Assembly: GCF_036194065.1 (NCBI RefSeq)
Contig: NZ_CP108095.1
Coordinates: 5,952,001-6,016,000 of the forward strand
DNA length: 64,000 bases
DNA from: Streptomyces sp. NBC_00239
GTDB lineage: Bacteria; Actinomycetota; Actinomycetes; Streptomycetales; Streptomycetaceae
Reading direction: 5' to 3'
A model generated the notes under the pieces. The model ran no database searches and was not told the origin of the DNA. It saw only the letters and a program-made list of their open reading frames with translations. Within the stretch, counting starts at the first letter, position 1. Each line of letters starts with the position of its first letter. Positions 15,759 through 24,578 of this stretch are shown here, in pieces. A program made the translations under genes and the position numbers.

Positions 15759-16610
15759 TCACTTCTGCTCCTCGTGCCAGGTGCGGACGGCGGACTGGTA
15801 GGCGTGCTCGTCCGGCCCGGACAGGAAGCGCTCGGCGAACTCGCCCCAGGGAGTGGTCGCGTACAGCTTCTGGAAGGCCTCGTCGCGGCCGTAGTCGGGG
15901 ACGCAGGAGGTGAAGTGCGCGCCGTGCGGGGCCTCGACGACGCCGGTGACGGAGTGCCGGGAGACCAGCAGGGTCTGCGGGGCGGCGTCCTTCGTCAGCT
16001 CGGCGCTCTCCACGATCTGCTCGCAGGACACGTACGCGGTGTCGGCGGCCTCGCAGAACAGGTCGTCGAAGTACGGGTCGGGGCCCAGGTACTGGCCGTT
16101 GCCGAGCCGGTCGGCCCGGTTGAGGTGGACCAGGGCGGCGTCCAGGCGCAGGGCGGGCGCGGCGACGAACTCCTCGCCGTCCTCGTAGGGCGACCGTACG
16201 GTCTTCAGCCAGGGGTTGACCCGCATCACGTCGGAGCCGATGCCGGCGCGTACGGGCAGGAACGGCAGCCGGTTCGCGGCGGCGTGCAGCCCCCACATGA
16301 ACATCGCCTCGTCGAGCTCGGTCATCTCGAAGGCGGCGCGCTCGCGGGCGGCCCGGAAGTGCGGTTCCAGCGGGATCGAGTCGAGGGTCGCGAAGGGGGC
16401 GATCAGGCGCCGGATCCGGCCGGCCGCCGCGAGCAGGCCCACGTCCGGACCGCCGTACGAGACGACGGTGAGATCGGTGATCCCGGTCCGGAGCAGTGCT
16501 CGCACCAGGGCCATCGGCTTGCGCCGCGAGCCCCAGCCGCCGATGCCGACGGTCATCCCGTCGGCCAGCCGGCCCACGGCGTCGTCGGCGCTCATGGTCT
16601 TGTCGGTCAC
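15759..16610 (-). CDS. ipdA: IpdA-like COCHEA-CoA hydrolase subunit alpha
   Basis: A 283-residue CoA-transferase alpha-fold protein starting at GTG 16610, which overlaps the echA20 stop by 4 bp (GTGA). The N-terminus 'DGMTVGIGGWGSRRKPMALVRALLRTGITDLTVVSYGGPDVGLL' is the CoA-binding glycine loop; 'YLGPDPYFDDLFCEAAD' and 'CVPDYGRDEAFQKLYA' follow. Length and order match Rv3551/IpdA. With IpdB it hydrolyses the last carbon ring of steroid catabolism. Its final bases (gaggagcagaagtga) are repeated at the ipdB start. Confidence 0.86.
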   Translation of the reverse strand: MTDKTMSADDAVGRLADGMTVGIGGWGSRRKPMALVRALLRTGITDLTVVSYGGPDVGLLAAAGRIRRLIAPFATLDSIPLEPHFRAARERAAFEMTELDEAMFMWGLHAAANRLPFLPVRAGIGSDVMRVNPWLKTVRSPYEDGEEFVAAPALRLDAALVHLNRADRLGNGQYLGPDPYFDDLFCEAADTAYVSCEQIVESAELTKDAAPQTLLVSRHSVTGVVEAPHGAHFTSCVPDYGRDEAFQKLYATTPWGEFAERFLSGPDEHAYQSAVRTWHEEQK

Positions 16611-17356
16611 GCGTCCTGCCCCTTCCCGAAGGAGTCGCGGACCCGGTCGGCGACCCCGCTGAGGTTGGCCTCGAAGGTGAATCCCTGCTCGAAGCGGTAG
16701 CTGCGGCGCACGTCCACCGGGTCGATGCCGTTGATGGCGGCCTTCGCCAGCCGGATCAGGTAGCCGTCCTTCCGGGCGATCTCCCCGGCCAGCGCGAGCG
16801 CGGCGGCCCGCAGCCGCTCCCGCGGCACCACCTCCCACACCGAGCCGTGCGCGTGCAGCTCGGCGGCGGTCGCGGTGCGCGAGGTGTAGTACAGGGCGCG
16901 CATCAGGTGCTGGGGGACCAGCCGGGACAGGTGCGTGGCCGCGCCGAGCGCCCCGCGGTCCAGCTCCGGCAGCCCGAAGACCGCGTCGTCGCTCGCCACG
17001 ATCGCGTCGGCGTTGCCGACCAGGCCGATGCCGCCGCCCAGGCAGAAGCCGTTGACCGCCGCCACCACCGGCACCTCGCACTCGTACACCGCCGCGAAGG
17101 CCTCGTAGCAGCCGCGGTTGGCGCCGATCAGCGCGCCGTGGCCGGGGTCGCGCTGCATCTCCTTGATGTCGACCCCGGCGTTGAAGCCGCGGCCCTCGGC
17201 GGCCAGCACCACGCACCGGACCTCCGGGTCGCGGCCGGCCGCGCGCAGTGCGTCGGCGAGGTCGTACCAGCCCTGCACGGGCAGCGCGTTGACGGGAGGG
17301 AAGTCGGTGGTGACGAGTGCGACGCCCTTGTCCGGGCGGGAGGTGGAGACACCCAT
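16607..17356 (-). CDS. echA20: EchA20-like enoyl-CoA hydratase-family ring hydrolase
   Basis: A 249-residue crotonase-fold protein. I prefer ATG 17356 to the upstream ATG 17386, which lies inside the operator. Oxyanion-hole segments are 'GRGFNAGVDIKEMQRD' and 'NGFCLGGGIGLVGNADAIVASDDAVFGLPELDRGALGAATHLSRLVP'. EchA20 (Rv3550) opens the D ring of the HIEC-CoA intermediate. It is the first gene of the minus-strand operon echA20-ipdA-ipdB-ipdC-phosphatase, controlled from the KstR2-like box at 17378. The ribosome site is weak (GGAAAGG, 14 bases upstream). Confidence 0.86.
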   Translation of the reverse strand: MGVSTSRPDKGVALVTTDFPPVNALPVQGWYDLADALRAAGRDPEVRCVVLAAEGRGFNAGVDIKEMQRDPGHGALIGANRGCYEAFAAVYECEVPVVAAVNGFCLGGGIGLVGNADAIVASDDAVFGLPELDRGALGAATHLSRLVPQHLMRALYYTSRTATAAELHAHGSVWEVVPRERLRAAALALAGEIARKDGYLIRLAKAAINGIDPVDVRRSYRFEQGFTFEANLSGVADRVRDSFGKGQDA

Positions 17357-17377
17357 GGGAGGATCAGCTACCTTTCC

Positions 17378-17391
17378 ACCAAACATTTGTT
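17378..17391. promoter_or_regulatory. Second KstR2-like operator, divergent promoter
   Basis: ACCAAACATTTGTT is a symmetric variant of AnCAAGnnCTTGnT (both G/C steps become A/T). Its reverse complement differs from the 7850 site by one base in 14. It lies 22 bp upstream of echA20 and 21 bp upstream of the SDR at 17413, so it can control both directions. Confidence 0.72.
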
Positions 17392-17412
17392 AGGTGAGGA
17401 AGGTAGCAGCCC

Positions 17413-18183
17413 ATGGAGCTGGACGGGAGGGTCGCCGTCGTCACCGGCGGCACCCGCGGCGTCGGAGCCGGCATCGCCCGGTCGTTCCTCGCCGCGGGCG
17501 CCGAGGTCGTCCTCTGCGCCCGCAGACCACCCGACGCACCGGTCGCCGCCGGCGGCCGCACCGCCACCCACATCCCCGCCGACCTGCGCGACCCGGCGGC
17601 CGTCGACGCCCTCTTCGCGCAGGTCGCGGCCCGCCACGGGCGCCTCGACTGCCTGGTCAACAACGCCGGCGGCACCCCGTACCGGCCGCTCGCCGAAGGC
17701 GGCGCACAGCGCCACGCCCGCGTCCTCGACCTCAACCTCACCGCCCCGCTCACCGCCTCCCTCGCCGCGTACGAGCAGCTGCGCACGGCCCGCGGCTCGA
17801 TCGTGATGATCACCAGCGTGAGCGGCACCCGACCGTCACCGGGCACGGCGGCCTACGGTGCGGCGAAGGCCGGACTGGAGAGCCTGGCCCGCTCGATGGC
17901 CGTGGAATGGGCCCCCGAGGTGCGGGTGAACAGTCTCGTCCTGGGCATGGTGCGGACCGAACTGGCGCACCTGCACTACGGCGACGAGCGCGGCGTCGCG
18001 GCGGTCGCGGCGACCGTGCCCCTGGGCCGGCTCGCCGAGCCCTCGGACGTGGGCGCGGCGGCGGTGTTCCTCGCCTCGGACCGGGCGGCCTACGTGAGCG
18101 GCGCGAGCCTGCTCGTGCACGGCGGCGGCGAACGCCCGGCCTTCCTCGACGCGGCAAACGCCAACAAGACAGAGGAGAGCTGA
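17413..18183 (+). CDS. Short-chain dehydrogenase of the HIP cluster (Rv3549c-like)
   Basis: A 256-residue SDR from ATG 17413 ('MELDGRVAVVTGGTRGVGAGIA'). It has the TGxxxGxG cofactor site, 'NNAGG', Ser in 'IVMITSVSGTRPS' and 'YGAAKAG' for Tyr and Lys. The position divergent from echA20 matches Rv3549c next to echA20 in M. tuberculosis, although the orientation there may differ in detail. The reaction is probably oxidation or reduction of a ring-derived hydroxyacyl intermediate and is not known for certain. The gene ends two bases before the next SDR start. Confidence 0.8.
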   Translation: MELDGRVAVVTGGTRGVGAGIARSFLAAGAEVVLCARRPPDAPVAAGGRTATHIPADLRDPAAVDALFAQVAARHGRLDCLVNNAGGTPYRPLAEGGAQRHARVLDLNLTAPLTASLAAYEQLRTARGSIVMITSVSGTRPSPGTAAYGAAKAGLESLARSMAVEWAPEVRVNSLVLGMVRTELAHLHYGDERGVAAVAATVPLGRLAEPSDVGAAAVFLASDRAAYVSGASLLVHGGGERPAFLDAANANKTEES

Positions 18184-18184
18184 T

Positions 18185-19093
18185 ATGGGTATCGCCGAAG
18201 GTCGGGTCGTGATCGTGACGGGCGCGGGCCGGGGACTGGGCCGGGCGCACGCGCTCGCGTTCGCCGCGGAAGGCGCCCGGGTCGTGGTGAACGACCTCGG
18301 GGTGGGCCTGGACGGCGTCCCCGCCCCCGGCAGCCCCGCCGCGCAGGTCGCCGACGAGATCCGGGCGCGGGGCGGATCGGCCGTCGCGCACGGCGGGGAC
18401 ATCGCCACCACCGAGGGAGCCGCCTCGCTGATCGCCTGCGCGGTCGACACCTACGGCCGCCTCGACACCCTCGTCAACAACGCGGGCTTCCTGCGCGACC
18501 GGATGCTGGTCAACCTCGACGAGGACGACTGGGACGCGGTCATGCGGGTCCACCTCAAGGGCCACTTCCTGCCGCTGCGGCACGCGGCCGCGCACTGGCG
18601 GGCCGAGGCCAAGGCGGGCCGCGCGCCCGCCGCCCGGGTGGTCAACACCTCCTCCGGGGCCGGCCTGCTGGGGTCGGTGGGCCAGGGCAACTACAGCGCG
18701 GCCAAGGCCGGCATCCTCGGCCTCACCCTCGTCGCCGCCGCCGAGATGGGCCGCTACGGAGTCCAGGTCAACGCGATCGCCCCGGCCGCCCGCACCCGCA
18801 TGACGGAACAGGCCTTCGCCGAGACGATGGCCGCGCCGGGGGAGGGTGAGTTCGACGCCATGGCGCCCGCGAACGTGTCCCCGCTGGTGGTCTGGCTGGG
18901 CTCGGACGCCTCGGCGGGCGTCACCGGTCGGGTCTTCGAGACGGAGGGAGGCCGGATCACGGTGATGGACGGCTGGCGCCCGGGCGCCACCACCGACAAG
19001 GGCGCCCGCTGGACCCCGGCGGAAGCCGGCCGCGCGGCCACCGCCCTCCTCGCCGAGTCACAGCCCGCCCGCCCGGTGTACGGCGCCAACTGA
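18185..19093 (+). CDS. Short-chain dehydrogenase, MFE-2-like (Rv3548c-like)
   Basis: A 302-residue SDR resembling the 3-hydroxyacyl-CoA dehydrogenase domain of peroxisomal multifunctional enzyme 2. Features are 'VIVTGAGRGLGRAHALAFAAEGARVVVNDLG', 'TLVNNAGFLRDRML', 'VVNTSSGAGLLGSVGQGNYSAAKAGI' (Ser, Tyr, Lys). The C-terminal region after 'VNAIAPAARTRMT' is longer than in ordinary SDRs. It follows the previous SDR almost without a gap and the pair resembles Rv3549c-Rv3548c of the steroid cluster. It probably completes beta-oxidation of ring fragments; the exact substrate is unknown. Confidence 0.82.
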   Translation: MGIAEGRVVIVTGAGRGLGRAHALAFAAEGARVVVNDLGVGLDGVPAPGSPAAQVADEIRARGGSAVAHGGDIATTEGAASLIACAVDTYGRLDTLVNNAGFLRDRMLVNLDEDDWDAVMRVHLKGHFLPLRHAAAHWRAEAKAGRAPAARVVNTSSGAGLLGSVGQGNYSAAKAGILGLTLVAAAEMGRYGVQVNAIAPAARTRMTEQAFAETMAAPGEGEFDAMAPANVSPLVVWLGSDASAGVTGRVFETEGGRITVMDGWRPGATTDKGARWTPAEAGRAATALLAESQPARPVYGAN

Positions 19094-19168
19094 CGGGCGG
19101 GGGAGGGGGGAAGGCCGGCGAGTCCGGCGGCCGGCCGGGCCCGTGCGTGAATCCGGGCCCGTACATGA

Positions 19169-19207
19169 ATCCGGGCCCGGCCCCCTGGCGGGAGGTCGGG
19201 CCCGGAT
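19169..19207 (+). terminator. Hairpin terminator after the SDR pair
   Basis: ATCCGGGCCCG (19169-19179) pairs perfectly with 19197-19207 around a 17-base loop, and a partial third copy precedes it (about 19151). CCTTGACT follows. Confidence 0.65.
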
Positions 19208-20271
<1,064 letters not shown>

Positions 20272-20354
20272 CCCCCGCCGGGGCCGCCACCACCCGCCCG
20301 GACCCACCCGGAGCGGGCCGGCGGCCCCGGCACCCACGGCCCCGGCGCACGTGT

Positions 20355-20430
20355 CCGTGCACGTGCCCGGGTCCCAGCCCCGGGCCCAGCCCCGGGCCCA
20401 GCCCCGGGCCCAGCCCCAGCCCTGAGCCCT
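20355..20430. repeat. 12-bp 'AGCCCCGGGCCC' tandem repeats
   Basis: About four copies of AGCCCCGGGCCC run through 20378-20425 with degenerate flanks. They lie in the non-coding gap 20272-20845, in which I see no gene. Confidence 0.7.
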
Positions 20431-20481
20431 CGGCCCCGAGCTTCGGCCCCGAGCCCTGGGCCCGTGACCCGAACCCGAACT

Positions 20482-20574
<93 letters not shown>

Positions 20575-20845
20575 ACGAGCGTCCCCGCCTCGGCCGTCCG
20601 GCCCCCGTACAACCGGCCGGACGGCCGAGGCACCCCGCCCCCGAAGGCGACCGGCACTCACCGCCCCCACCCCCGACCGCGACCGGCAGGTCACCGCACC
20701 CCCACACCCGGTGACCAGGCACGATCACCCCCGCCGGCCACAGCCGCCGGCACCCCCATCACCCCCCACCCGCCCCGGCCGGAACCCGTCTCACAGAACG
20801 GCCGACCGATGATCCCACCGGCCCGGCCGCGTAAGCTCAGGCCAC

Positions 20846-21157
20846 ATGAAGACCAGCGACATCGACGAAAACGTCCGTGAGGAACTGTCCCGGCTCCGGG
20901 ACAGCATCGACAACATCGACGCGGCCGTGGTCCACATGCTCGCCGAGCGATTCAAGGCCACCCAGCAGGTCGGCCACCTCAAGGCAAAGCACCACCTGCC
21001 ACCCGCCGACCCCGCCCGCGAAGCCAGCCAGATCACCCGCCTGCGCGAGCTCGCCGAGAGCGCCAAACTCGACCCCGCCTTCGCGGAAAAGCTCCTCAAC
21101 TTCGTCATCGCGGAGGTCATCCGCCACCACGAGACGATCGCCGCGGGCGAAGAGTAG
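20846..21157 (+). CDS. Chorismate mutase, AroQ type
   Basis: A 103-residue all-helical protein. 'LSRLRDSIDNIDAAVVHMLAERFKATQQVGHLKAKHHLPPADPAREASQI' carries the AroQ pattern: Arg near the N-terminus, Asp, Arg and Lys of the active site in 'LRDSIDNID', 'ERFKATQQVGHLKA' and 'DPAREA'. It converts chorismate to prephenate for Phe/Tyr synthesis. There is no signal peptide, so it is the cytoplasmic enzyme. TAAGCT (20832-20837) sits eight bases before the ATG like a -10 box and no good ribosome site is visible, suggesting a leaderless or nearly leaderless mRNA. pepN follows after 115 bp. Confidence 0.92.
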   Translation: MKTSDIDENVREELSRLRDSIDNIDAAVVHMLAERFKATQQVGHLKAKHHLPPADPAREASQITRLRELAESAKLDPAFAEKLLNFVIAEVIRHHETIAAGEE

Positions 21158-21272
21158 AAACCCCCACACCCCCCAGGCCGTCCCTTCCGGACCCTGCCGG
21201 CCAGGCCGGATCCGCAAGAGACGGCCTGAACGGCCTACGGCAGACAGGGCCCCATCAGGCAGCATGGGGCCC

Positions 21273-23822
21273 ATGTCCGTACTGACGCGCAACGAAGCGC
21301 AGCTCCGAGCACAGCTCCTCGACGTCGACCACTACGCGATCGACCTCGATCTCACCACCGGCGACGAGACCTTCGACTCCACCACCGCCATCCGCTTCAC
21401 CGCCCGAAGCGACGGCGACACCTTCGTGGAACTGAAACCGGAAACCCTGCGCTCCGCCACCCTCGACGGACAACCCCTCGACACCGCCACCCTCCACGAC
21501 GGCCGGCTCCCGCTCACCGGCCTCACCGCCGGCCCCCACGAGCTCCGCGTCGACACCCGCATGCGCTACTCCCACACCGGCGAGGGCATGCACCGCTTCA
21601 CCGACCCCACCGACGGCGAAACGTACGTCTACACCCAGCTCTTCCTCGACGACGTCCAGCGCGTCTACGCCGCCTTCGACCAGCCCGACCTCAAGGCCGC
21701 CTTCACGATCACCGTGACCGCCCCCGCCGGCTGGACCGTCCTCGCCAACGGCATCACCGAAAAGACCGGCGAACGCGAAGACGGCGCCACCACCTGGCGC
21801 GCCGCCACCACCCCCGTCATCTCCACCTACCTCGCCGCCGTCGCCGCAGGCCCCTGGCACAGCATCCGCACCGAACACGCCGGCCTGCCCTTCGCCATCC
21901 ACTGCCGCCGCTCCCTCGCCGACCACCTCGACGCCGACGCCGACGAAATCCTCGGCATCACCCGCGACTGCTTCGACCGCTACCACGCCAAGTTCACCGA
22001 GCCGTACCCCTTCGACTCCTACGACCAGGCCTTCGTCCCCGAATTCAACGCGGGCGCCATGGAAAACCCCGGCCTCGTCACCTTCCGCGACGAATTCGTC
22101 TACCGCTCCGCCGTCACCGACACCGAACGCCAGACCCGCGCCATGGTCATCGCCCACGAAATGGCCCACATGTGGTTCGGCGACCTCGTCACCCTTCGCT
22201 GGTGGGACGACATCTGGCTCAACGAGTCCTTCGCCGAATACATGGGCTACCAGACCCTCACCGAAGCCACCCGCTTCACCGACACCTGGACCGACTTCGC
22301 CATCACCCGCAAAGCCTGGGGATACGACGCCGACCAGCGCCCCTCCACGCACCCCGTCGCCCCCGACCCCGCCGCCGTCCCCGACACCGCCTCCGCCCTC
22401 CTCAACTTCGACGGCATCTCCTACGCCAAGGGCGCCTCCGCCCTCCGCCAGCTCGTCGCCTGGCTCGGCGAAAAAGACTTCCTCGCCGGCATCAACACCC
22501 ACTTCACCCGCCACCGCTTCGCCAACGCCTCCCTCGCCGACTTCGTCGACTCCCTCGCCGCCCACACCGACCGCGACGTCCACGCCTGGGCCGACACCTG
22601 GCTGCGCACCACCGGCACCGACACCCTCACCCCCGAAATCCACGAAAGCCCCGACGGCTGGACCCTCGCCGTACGCCGCGACGGCAGCCGCCCCCACCGC
22701 ATCAACGTCGCCGCCTTCGACCACGCACCCGACAGCACCCTCGAACCCCGCGACGTCCTCGACCTCGACGTCCCCTCCGACGAGATCGTCTCCGGCGCCG
22801 GCCCCCGCCCCGCCCTCCTCGTCCTCAACGACGCCGACCTCACCTACGCCAAGGTCCGCCTCGACGCGCACTCCCTCGACACCGCCCTCCGCGGCATCTC
22901 CACCATCCCCGACCCGCTCACCCGGGCCGTCGTATGGAACTCCCTGCGCGACATGGTCCGCGACGGCGAACTCGACCCCTCCGCCTACCTCGACACCGCC
23001 CACACCCACCTCCCCGCCGAAAACGACCTCGCCATCGTCCAAGGCGTCCTCGGCTTCGCCCGCACCCACATCGCCGACCGCTACGTCACCACGGCCGACC
23101 GCCCCGCCGCCCTCGCCGTCCTCACCTCCGCCACCCGCGCCCTGATCCGCCGCACCGAAGGCCTCACCGCCGACGACTGGAAGTCCGGCCAGAGCACCGA
23201 ACGGCGCAGCGCCCAGGACGCCGGGCTGCGCCTCACCGCCGTACGCACCTTCATCGACAGCGCCACCCAGCCCGACACCATCGCCGCCTGGCTCGCCGAC
23301 GGCACCGTCACCGGCGGACCGGAACTCGACCCCGAACTGCGCTGGCGGATCCTCGCCCGCCTCAGCGTCCTCGGCGCCGCCGACGAAACCGACATCGCCG
23401 CCGAACTCGACCGCGACCCCACCGCCACCGGCCGCGAAGGCGCCGCCCGCTGCCGCGCCGCCATGCCCGACGCCGCCGCCAAGGAAGCCGCCTGGGAGCG
23501 CATGTTCGCCCACGACGACCTCTCCAACTACCTCTTCAGCGCCACCGCGCAGGGCTTCTGGCAGCCGGAACAAGCCGAACTCGTCCGGCCGTACGTCGCC
23601 CGCTTCTACCCCGACGCCGTCGCGCTCGCCGACCGCCGCGGGCCCGCCATGGCCGAAGCCGCCGGACGGTACGCGTTCCCCGCGCACGCGGTCGACCCCG
23701 ACGCGCTCCGCATCGGCCAGGACTGCCTCGACACCGCCGAGATGATCCCCGCCCTGCGCCGCAAGCTCGTCGACCAACTCGACGACCTCACCCGAGCCCT
23801 CCACATCCGCACCACCCCCTAA
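21273..23822 (+). CDS. pepN: Aminopeptidase N (M1 metallopeptidase)
   Basis: An 849-residue M1 peptidase, the normal length for actinobacterial PepN. Start ATG 21273 (or ATG 21264, nine bases earlier) fits the family start 'SVLTRNEAQLRAQLLDVDHYAIDLDL'. The exopeptidase signature 'GAMEN' is at residues 261-265. The zinc site is H295 and H299 in 'HEMAHMWFG' with E318 in 'NESFAEY'. A C-terminal ERAP1-like helical domain fills residues about 520-849. It removes N-terminal residues from peptides in the cytoplasm. Codons are extremely C-rich at third positions, a property shared by neighbours on both strands. Confidence 0.96.
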   Translation: MSVLTRNEAQLRAQLLDVDHYAIDLDLTTGDETFDSTTAIRFTARSDGDTFVELKPETLRSATLDGQPLDTATLHDGRLPLTGLTAGPHELRVDTRMRYSHTGEGMHRFTDPTDGETYVYTQLFLDDVQRVYAAFDQPDLKAAFTITVTAPAGWTVLANGITEKTGEREDGATTWRAATTPVISTYLAAVAAGPWHSIRTEHAGLPFAIHCRRSLADHLDADADEILGITRDCFDRYHAKFTEPYPFDSYDQAFVPEFNAGAMENPGLVTFRDEFVYRSAVTDTERQTRAMVIAHEMAHMWFGDLVTLRWWDDIWLNESFAEYMGYQTLTEATRFTDTWTDFAITRKAWGYDADQRPSTHPVAPDPAAVPDTASALLNFDGISYAKGASALRQLVAWLGEKDFLAGINTHFTRHRFANASLADFVDSLAAHTDRDVHAWADTWLRTTGTDTLTPEIHESPDGWTLAVRRDGSRPHRINVAAFDHAPDSTLEPRDVLDLDVPSDEIVSGAGPRPALLVLNDADLTYAKVRLDAHSLDTALRGISTIPDPLTRAVVWNSLRDMVRDGELDPSAYLDTAHTHLPAENDLAIVQGVLGFARTHIADRYVTTADRPAALAVLTSATRALIRRTEGLTADDWKSGQSTERRSAQDAGLRLTAVRTFIDSATQPDTIAAWLADGTVTGGPELDPELRWRILARLSVLGAADETDIAAELDRDPTATGREGAARCRAAMPDAAAKEAAWERMFAHDDLSNYLFSATAQGFWQPEQAELVRPYVARFYPDAVALADRRGPAMAEAAGRYAFPAHAVDPDALRIGQDCLDTAEMIPALRRKLVDQLDDLTRALHIRTTP

Positions 23823-23865
23823 CCCCCCGACCCGCCCCGCCCCACGCCCCGACGGCATGCTGCCG

Positions 23866-24270
23866 CCCAGCCTCCCCGGCGCCCAGGGGTACAACCTCCG
23901 GGCTTGTCGGCGCCGCGTGCGGGAAATCCAGCCCCGCCGGCGTTTGAGGCGGCGCCTCGGGCGGGGACCGCTCCAGCCTCGCCGGTGCCCTGGGGCGCAA
24001 CCCCTCAGCCTCGCCGGCGTTTGAGGCGCGGGGTCTGGGGCGGAGCCCCAGGACTGCAACCCGGCTGGCGCCGGGTACCGGGCTCTGCCCGGACCCGCGC
24101 CTCAAACGCCGGCGAGGCTGGGGATTGCCGGCGAGGCTGGAAGTTGCCCCTCGGGCTGCCGGCGGGGATGGGGGTGGCCGTCGGACGGTCGGCGGGGATG
24201 GGCGCCGTCGGGCGGCCGGCGGGGATGGACGTTGTCTCTCGGGCAGCCGACGAGGCGCTGAAGGTGGTGC
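23866..24270. repeat. Repeat-filled gap with a whole palindromic element at 24006-24120
   Basis: Within the 756-bp gap 23823-24578, bases 24006-24032 are the exact reverse complement of 24094-24120 (27 bp). This is the same element type as 5219-5333. Degenerate single arms flank it (near 23930 and 24122), followed by 'GCCGGCGGGGATGG' repeats (about 24155-24230). No gene is seen. I looked for an iron-box (TTAGGTTAGGCTAACCTAA type) ahead of the siderophore-like operon and found none. Confidence 0.87.
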
Positions 24271-24578
24271 CGGGTCGGCCGGCGAGGCCGAATCGGCCCG
24301 CTCAGGCCGGGCCCCTTTCGGCGGGGCGCCGGACCGTACGGGCGTTTGCGTCGGGGCGGCTGAAAAGCGGCGGTCGGGGCGGGGCAGGGTTACCCCATTC
24401 GGGGCGGATCGTTGACCAGAGCGGGTGCCAGGAACCGCCCGCATGCGGGCGCCCGGCGCGCGACCCACGTACAGCCGGACCGCCCCGGCGGACCCCCACC
24501 GGAAACCCCTCACGGGCCGCGCACCAGATCGCCACGGCACCGGCACCCGCCCCGCCGCCGACCGCCGTGAGGAACCCG

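Noticed and set aside
21255..24059. A 934-residue open frame on the minus strand
   Set aside because: It is the antisense shadow of pepN; high GC keeps it open. Composition (Gly/Val/Glu runs) is typical of such shadows.
24270..24578. Iron-responsive box ahead of the siderophore-like operon
   Set aside because: No sequence near TTAGGTTAGGCTAACCTAA was found.
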